NCBI RefSeq assembly: GCF_000224145.3
Contig: NC_020177.2
Coordinates: forward strand, 3,465,369 to 3,529,368
Length of the DNA: 64,000 nucleotides
From: Ciona intestinalis
Taxonomy: Eukaryota; Chordata; Ascidiacea; Phlebobranchia; Cionidae
Direction of reading: 5' to 3'
Positions within the stretch are counted from its first letter, which is position 1. Every line of letters begins with the position of its first letter. The translations under genes and the position numbers were made by a program. A model generated the notes under the pieces. That model saw only the letters and a list, made by a program, of their open reading frames with translations, ran no database searches and was not told where the DNA came from. Positions 57,201 to 64,000 of this stretch are shown here, one piece after another.

Positions 57201-60200
57201 TATTTTTTCAAATTTTGTTAAAAAATAAGTGAATCGTGAAAGTATTTTTCTGTTGCATTAACACAGCAGAATTGATTGTAGGTTTGTCTATGATAGTCAA
57301 TTTTTTCATTATTTTATATTGTTTTACTTAGTAGTAAACAAAGAATATTTACAGAATTATATACAGAATCCTAATGACTCTTAAAGTGTTGTTAATTGTT
57401 AAAAACTCAATAACGAATTATGGGGTATTATGTGCTCACAGTATCTATCTTACCCCACAGTACTATATACAATTCCATTTTTGTGCAATTTTTGCTATGA
57501 TTTTGTGACCAATTGTATTAGTTGTATAAATTCCTCAGGAAGCCAAAGAGATGATAAAAGTACAAATGCAGAGTCTAAAGTTGGTGACGCAGTGTTGTTC
57601 AGTGGGTAGCAGGATACTACAGGGGGGAGGTGCTCCGTTAGATTTACAGAACTTTAAGCAAATGGTCAGGAAAACCATGAAATCGACAAAAGCTGGCCAT
57701 CTGCCCGCTGCTATACATACACCATATAGAACTTCGGTAAGTTTTAGAGAATTTAAAGGAATGAGTCTTTTAATGTAAGATACAAGTGTTGTGTTGTAAA
57801 TCTAGTCCTGATCTAGCACTCACACTGTTGGTTATATCTCATTAACTTGTAACAGAATACATTAAGTGCTAAAACGCAGCAAAACATTATGTGGGATGTT
57901 ATGTTTGTATTGAAAGTGACCTAATCCGTATTTTTTTAACCAGAGAAATAGATATTTCACCCATAAAAGCATCATCAGCCTATTATTCAAATACCCACGA
58001 GTTGTTTAATATATTTATTTATATTACTTTGCAGATAAAATTCCATGCAAATGATTCTGACTTCTCAAAGTTGGCAAAACACTTGGGGTTTCTGGTGGAT
58101 CGAAACAGAAGATCTAAAGTGATGGAAGAACAAAAGAAGGAAGAGCCAGTGAAGGAGGAGAGCGAAGAAGAGCCAATTTATGATTTTCCTCCAGATGTAC
58201 AGGTAAGATGATCATCTTTAAAGGAAAATTATAGGGAGAATTTTACAAATTTTTCTGTATTTTTGAAAATATGGGTAGAATGTTTACACATTAATTTTAC
58301 ATTAACCTTTTAATTGAAGCATGTTTAGTTCATATTTGTATGTAACATGATAACCTTCAAGATAACATTACACACAGTCTTAAAATATAACATGAGTTTT
58401 TTTTATTAAGTACAAGCAATTGGAACAACAAGACTCAAACCAGGCTGAAGAGGAAAGTCTTTACGACACAATCCCATTTTTTGACGACAATGATGAATTA
58501 TATGAAGATCACACTCAAAGTGAAGAGTCTGGGGAAAATAGTCCTCCGAAGAGTGAAGAAGGGAGCAATAAGGAGCTACCTCCACTCCCTCTCCCACCTC
58601 CCCCGCCTCCGTTTATGCTCCTTAATCCGGAAGATGAAGATCTAACTCAAAAGACAGCTGAGATTTTTGCTCGCCGAAGAGCAATAAACGGATACGAGGA
58701 TACAGATGAAAGTGAGGAGGATGACTCTTTCTCCAGTGACTCATACTCCGAGGAGGACCTTCCAAAAAAGGAAGAGCAACCTCCAAGTCCAGCTCGGAGC
58801 ACAAGAGCAACGAGGAGAAAAAGTTATGGAGGAAACACGGAGGATCAGTTCCCCAACATCCAGGCAGTTGATCCCTTGCAGGATATGAATAGGAGGCGTA
58901 GTGCAGGGAATGCATTGAATCATGGAAGGAAAAACAGCTTATCAATGAAAAGAAGTTCTAACAAGCTATTGTACTGGTAAGATATGAATATTAATACTTC
59001 TGTTATAAAACAACTGGTTTACTTCTAAAAAAAATGGGTCAGCTTCAAAATAATAACTTTGGTCCCAAAAATACTGGGTCAAGCTTAAAAAAATAGATTG
59101 GTTCTAAAACATATGGTTTCAAACCTAAATTAACTAGTTTGATTTAAAAAAATAAATTAATATTTTTTTTAAAAAATCATTAAAAAGTTGCCTGTTCGAA
59201 ATAATGGTATATAAGGGCATATAGAGATTTTCCATATAAAAAACATTTAAATAATTTATCTTCGTTTCAGCGTTGGTAAAGCAGTGGAAGCGGGCTTAGA
59301 TAGCGGTGTTACTCCATTTCAAGTTTTGCCGGAAATTGCTGTGAGCGCTGAGGACACCTTGTGGTTAACGGACAACCAGAACCACAGGGTTCAAGCACAC
59401 GATGGCAGTACAGGGCAGCTGACTGGAGTGGTAAAAATAACTTCAGCGCATAATGTCCCCTTGAAACCCAGAAGCTTAACAACTTTATATAGAGGAAGAC
59501 AGGTATGCTGTATATATGTTGGGGTTTATATAGTTTTATCCAGTGGTTAGGTGCTCAAATTGTAACTAAAGAATTTTATTCTAAGTGGGTGAGATACTGC
59601 AGTGTGGTATGTTATGGGCACTAGTATTTAGGCCAGGGTTAGCCTATTATCCTAGTAACTAAAAATACTGGGTTCGATACTCGATACCATTAACCACATA
59701 TGTCTTACGGCCAGGGTGTTGGGGTGGTCAACCAACTCTGTCTGTTATAAAACCAGAACTCACCTTTAAGTGGTAGAATGAAAAATTAAGATTATTTTGT
59801 TGTAATTTTCTGATGGTTTTGTAGGTTGCCGTGTCAAGTGGAAAATGTGTCACTTTATGGACAAACACTGGAGAATGGGTAAGACAGGTTGGGCCAAGTC
59901 CAGACTTTGGAAAATTGGGTGGAATTGCAATTGATTCGAATGATAATTTGATCATGGTTGATTTGGAAACTGGGGGTATTGTTATCAATGAGAAGAGGAA
60001 TAGGAGCATATTAGATGTTGTGAGCGCTCCTACATCAGGAAAGACACAATGGTTGGGAAGGATTGCAGTCAATACAATGGATCAGGTAGGTGAAGTTAAC
60101 CCTTGAAATTCACGGCGGCTTGTGGCAAAACGTACAGATTTGCCACAATAGAGTTACTGTATGAAAGCACACCAGTAGTGCAAAACATCAGTTAATTTTA

Positions 60201-60967
60201 GGTCTAAAGACATACATACATTAATGTACTCTGGGCTGCATTTTTAGGACCTCCAGTTAAAATCAAGCTCTAGTTGTACTTTAAATCACCGTATTTTCAA
60301 ATAGACAGATTGAGCACTATCTACATGAGATCCAAAAACATAACACATTTCATAAAAAAAAACATTGACAAAATTTGTTATCTCAATTTTTCCATTCCAG
60401 ATTATAGTACCAGACTACAACAAGCATGAGGTAAACATATACAACCATGATGGGACATTTTACAGCAAGTTTGGATCATTTGGTGTTTCCAATGAACAGT
60501 TTAGATATCCAAGTTCTGTAGCAGTGGACCAGCATAACAGGTAAAGTTTTTTTATGTTTGAAAATGTAGCTGTTGAAATGTTCCTTAAATAAATGTAACT
60601 TGTTTTATCCTCGTGTGGCTGGAAACGACAGCTGCTATGATCTGTTTTATACACCCCATGCCCGCTTACCAGTTATCATGTTCCACAAATGTAACTTTTT
60701 TACCAAATAAATTAGCTCCTGAGGCGTTTTAAAAATTCTTATTTTTAGAATATATAACTTAATTTTTTTTGCAGGATATATGTGGCAGACGAATGCAACA
60801 ACAGGGTATCTTTGTATTCTGAAGAAGGACAGTTTCTGAGCCATGTATTAACAAAGGAAGATGGTATTACCTTCCCGCATGCAGTCTGTGTGTTTGCTAA
60901 TGGTAACTTAGCTGTGGTTGATGATAGCAAAGTTGTAAAAGTGTTCAGTGTTGCCGAAAATCAATGA
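54285..60967 (+). CDS. RING / coiled-coil / NHL-repeat protein, likely E3 ubiquitin ligase
   Basis: Eleven exons: 54285-54333, 55231-55617, 55945-56216, 56980-57147, 57539-57736, 58035-58202, 58411-58976, 59271-59502, 59825-60085, 60401-60540 and 60775-60967 (TGA), about 877 residues, all phases consistent. The RING finger (residues ~116-160) spans the exon 2/3 junction: CCHVCKEVC, LKCSHTICQQC, then CKVC. Exons 4-5 form a coiled coil (KEYERSINREKMKIRKEIER). Exon 7 is acidic and disordered with a PPLPLPPPPPP run and Ser/Glu blocks. The C-terminus is an NHL propeller (LWLTDNQNHRVQAHDGSTGQ, IAIDSNDNLIMVD, VAVDQHNRIYVADECNNRV). Layout is TRIM-NHL-like, but no B-box zinc ligands were seen. Established role of such proteins: ubiquitin ligation with the NHL domain choosing protein or RNA partners. 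Exact orthologue not identified. Confidence 0.88.
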
Positions 60968-61314
60968 ATTTTTTAACAGTGTTGCTATCAGATCTTTGAC
61001 AAAGTGTTTTAAGCTTTGTTTAAGAATTCAAGTTTTATTTTTTTCCAAACAAAATATTGATATTTATCAATTTTACAAACAAAATTTTGATTTTATAAGT
61101 TTTCTAAACAAATGATGATTTCAAAAATTTTGCACATACTAATATAACCAATTTTTTGACCAATATGTAATGATTGTGTAATGTCTCTTATTTTACTGCT
61201 CGCACTTTAATACTGCTTTGTAGTTAATATTGTTGCTTTTATTTCTATTAGTGCTTTATGTTCCAATAATTATACTCAAATTTAGTTTGCTGGAGTGGTT
61301 TTATGTTAAAAAGT

Positions 61315-64000
61315 TTATGGGTTAGGCCTATACTACAGATGCAGAAAAAAAAAAAACACAGACAGAGAATAAAAACACACGCATACAATTTTATAGAAAA
61401 ATATACTTTAAAAAAATTGAATAAAAAGAAGCCTCCACAAACCTTTGCACTGATGGTTTTAAGTCGTTCCTCCGCAGTAGAAGATGCAGCTTGGTCCTTC
61501 AGCTTCCCAAGTGATCTCATTGCCTCCTCTCTGCTCTCGGAGATCAATCCTCTCACATCATCATGGATGGAGAGATGACACTGAGCGAGACGGGACTTCA
61601 TCTGTAAACAAGCCTCAAAGAGGTTCTGGACAAGATCCTAAAATAAGAAGAAAGAATGAATAGACATTCTGTTTGAATAAGAGACTAACGATGGCATTTA
61701 TCCGAAATATATATTTATTATATTATACAATATTCTAGCCTTGGATTTGGTCTGTTACATAATTCGTAGCACTTGATCGTGACTTGAATGAATGGAACTT
61801 ATCTACCCATGAAGGGGCAAAAACAGTAGTTATAACACAGGTGTTCATACACCTTAAGCCTTTTCTTACCTCTACATATTTAAACCCTGCACTGTAACAG
61901 ACCCGTATGCGCCAAACTTTTAGTTTACACAAATACTTTACCTGATAATCTTTTCTAACATCATCTCTTATATCTTGATCCATGGTCATACTCTGCTCTC
62001 GCATCTCCGTTATCTTTGCACGCAGAGCTGTGATCTCAAGTATCAACTCATGACTGTGATCAGCCAGTTGGAACTGGATAAAACCAGTTTTGGTCAGAAA
62101 TTTTAAAATTTTAATATAGTTTATTTTTTATGGGTCTTTGAGTAGACCTTTGGGTATTAAGTTTATAGTATTCTGTTTTGTTAGTTAAGAGTGTTGAGGT
62201 AATAGGGCAACTCTTGCTTACACCCCAGGTCCCATGGTGTACCTTACCATAGGACTTTATGTATTTAGAACAAATTGTTTGCATAAGGTATAGAAAACAG
62301 TAAAAACAAGTATGCAATATTTTAAGGATGGTTACCATTTTATTCTATGCGATTGAGGCCCTTGTCGAGAACCTGGGATTTAGGCCAGAAATTGGTCCAT
62401 TACCCCAACAAGTGATTACTAGCATTTTAGTAGATAAAATTACCTGTGCATTCAAATCTCCATCAGAAGTTGTTGAATTCTTAGTTTTAAAAGCTTTCAT
62501 CTCAAGTTCCTTCATATACAGTAGGTGGTGGTGATGACGCAGCAAATTTTCATAATATGCTGAGTAACTCTCGTAATTTTCTCGCTCCCTGGTAATATAA
62601 AAAAGCTTAGAAAAAAAACATTTTGCAAACCTTCCAAAAAAATGTCTTTTATTCGATGTCGTCCAACATCGTGATACGTTATTGGCACATTACCATGACG
62701 CCCAGTATGCTACAACCTACTAGTGACCACTGGGTTGAAGTTTTTTGTTTTGCCCAAAGACACATGCCCCCTAATACCCATTGATTCCAATCAAAAGCAC
62801 CAAAAACTGTAAGTCATGATAAAGATATATTAAAACATTATATTACCTTTGCATAACAGAAGAAGCAAGTTTGGATAACGCATGGTTAAGATGGTCTTTC
62901 TTGAAAATAACATTTCCATTCTCACTTTCGTATTCTGACATTAACCTGTATAAAGAAACTTTTTTAATAGGTAAAACGGTATATAGAATATAACACACAA
63001 ATTCTTAAACATTTTCTATAACCACAACCCCTAAAGAACCCATGTTCAAGTTGAATCCTAATTTTGAGTTTTAACTAAGCCTAATGTTTCAGCATGCTTA
63101 TTATTTTTTTTTTTTAATTACTAAACACTTCAGAAAATTGGACAAAAGCTTTAATGTATACCATTAATACAAAAGGCATAATTTTCTATCACTTTTTTTA
63201 TTAAAAAAAGACATTCCACCACACTTATACAACATTTATCAATTTTACCTCTGAATAAAATCTTCCACAATATGTGGACGACTGACGGTAAAATTTTCTC
63301 GTACGGCTCCGCCACCGCCACTGGATTGGCGCCAGAGATCAGCAGGAAGAGCCGTCTCTTCACGAGATCGCTCAGCCAGAACAAGAGTAAGCTCTCGACC
63401 AATCCGGTGCCTTACGTCGCTGATCATGTGACATTCAAGGACATCAAGCAGTTTGATAACCTGGTGTAAAAACAAAATCATTGAAAAAAATAAACTTTCG
63501 GTTACTTAAAACAAGTAAAATATAGCTCTTTTAGCAATTTTTTTCAACTCTATTCTATATAGGTGAGGTCCTACAGCGTGGCACGCCATGAGTTCTGAAA
63601 TTTAGGCCAGATTTGGCCCATTAACCCGACACCCAGGGTGCTACAACCCATTGAGTGACCACTATGTTGGAACAATGTACGTGTATTGTCCAATGAAACA
63701 TATGCCTATTACCATTCGTATCAGAATCTCGTATCAGAATATCCTTCGATAACTGAACAATGGGCCAGATAAAAACTTGCCTTATAAACAAAATAACATA
63801 ACTTTTAAAAAAAGGTAAAAACCACAAAAAAACAACAGCACCAGTCATACCAGCCTAGCACGAACAGCAAGTTCTGGAGCTCCAGGTGGGTTGCTGATTG
63901 GTTGATCATCTGAAGCTGCGTCGTCATATTGGTCAAGATGGCCCATCTGCCGAGCCATAGTTGTGAACACGGGAGCCATAATTTCAGATCGGAAAATGTG
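61315..64000 (-). CDS. Large coiled-coil protein, CCDC162-like (5' part outside window)
   Basis: Exons 63851-64000 (open at the window edge), 63249-63460, 62847-62945, 62444-62588, 61942-62073, 61443-61637, and a possible tiny last exon 61315-61332 (YRPNP, stop). Phases agree throughout. Conserved-looking segment: VIKLLDVLECHMISDVRHRI, GRELTLVLAERSREETALP, VSRPHIVEDFIQRLM, then helical coiled coil (LILEITALRAKITEMREQ). The first segment resembles what I recall of CCDC162, a poorly characterised protein; this is a memory-based match, not a search result. A Gly/Ser run (SSGGGG) follows ADLWRQ. The gene converges on the RING-NHL gene, whose stop is about 350 bp away. The terminal 18-nt exon is the weakest part. 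Confidence 0.6.

Noticed and set aside
57310..57475. Additional MITE copy
   Set aside because: Contains internal family sequence (TAGTAAACAAAGAA and CTTACCCCACAGTACTATA) but the inverted ends are not clear; a degraded relative at best.

Overview
This is an AT-rich metazoan nuclear window with short introns, vertebrate-like protein families and many small palindromic MITEs and tRNA-derived repeats. Together with about 1% divergence between two local haplotype copies, this points to a tunicate, most likely Ciona. The organism call is inference; no marker gene was searched.

Positions 1-40483, minus strand, are one very large filamin gene. It starts with an ATG at 40483 and runs off the window at position 1. 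In transcript order it holds: exon 1 (CH1), a second CH1 exon, two alternative 98-nt CH2 exons (3a and 3b), the end of the actin-binding domain, four filamin Ig repeats, a block of about 50 small exons (8487-22561), and then Ig repeats matching human FLNA repeats 3 to 12. Repeats 13-24 and the stop codon lie outside the window. The 50-exon block encodes roughly 2,770 residues of acidic, proline-rich, probably disordered sequence built on the short motif SPxFKLGxxL. Nearly every exon in it is phase 1-1, and all splice in frame between the flanking Ig exons. It contains a three-exon super-repeat (about 0.83 kb period, 14381-18403) and a ten-unit single-exon array (about 284 bp period, 9653-12344). 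Almost all its splice donors are weak (pyrimidine at +3). This filamin insertion is the best candidate for a previously undescribed feature.

Positions 30433-33913 and 34414-37909 are near-identical copies separated by exactly 500 N. They carry the same CH exons, and using them in series would break the frame, so this is most likely an uncollapsed-haplotype assembly artefact.

Positions 40484-46368 are intergenic, with a CRE-like site upstream of filamin. From 46369 there are four further genes: a short ciliary microtubule inner protein (CFAP276/C1orf194-like, plus, 46369-48064); a coiled-coil protein of unknown identity (minus, 49230-53210 or further); a RING/coiled-coil/NHL protein (plus, 54285-60967); and the 3' part of a large coiled-coil protein resembling CCDC162 (minus, 61315-64000). 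The coiled-coil and RING-NHL genes are divergent. The other neighbouring pairs, CFAP276 with the coiled-coil gene and RING-NHL with the CCDC162-like gene, are convergent. CFAP276 is ciliary and the CCDC162-like product may be, so part of the right side may be a cilia-related neighbourhood; that link is only suggestive.
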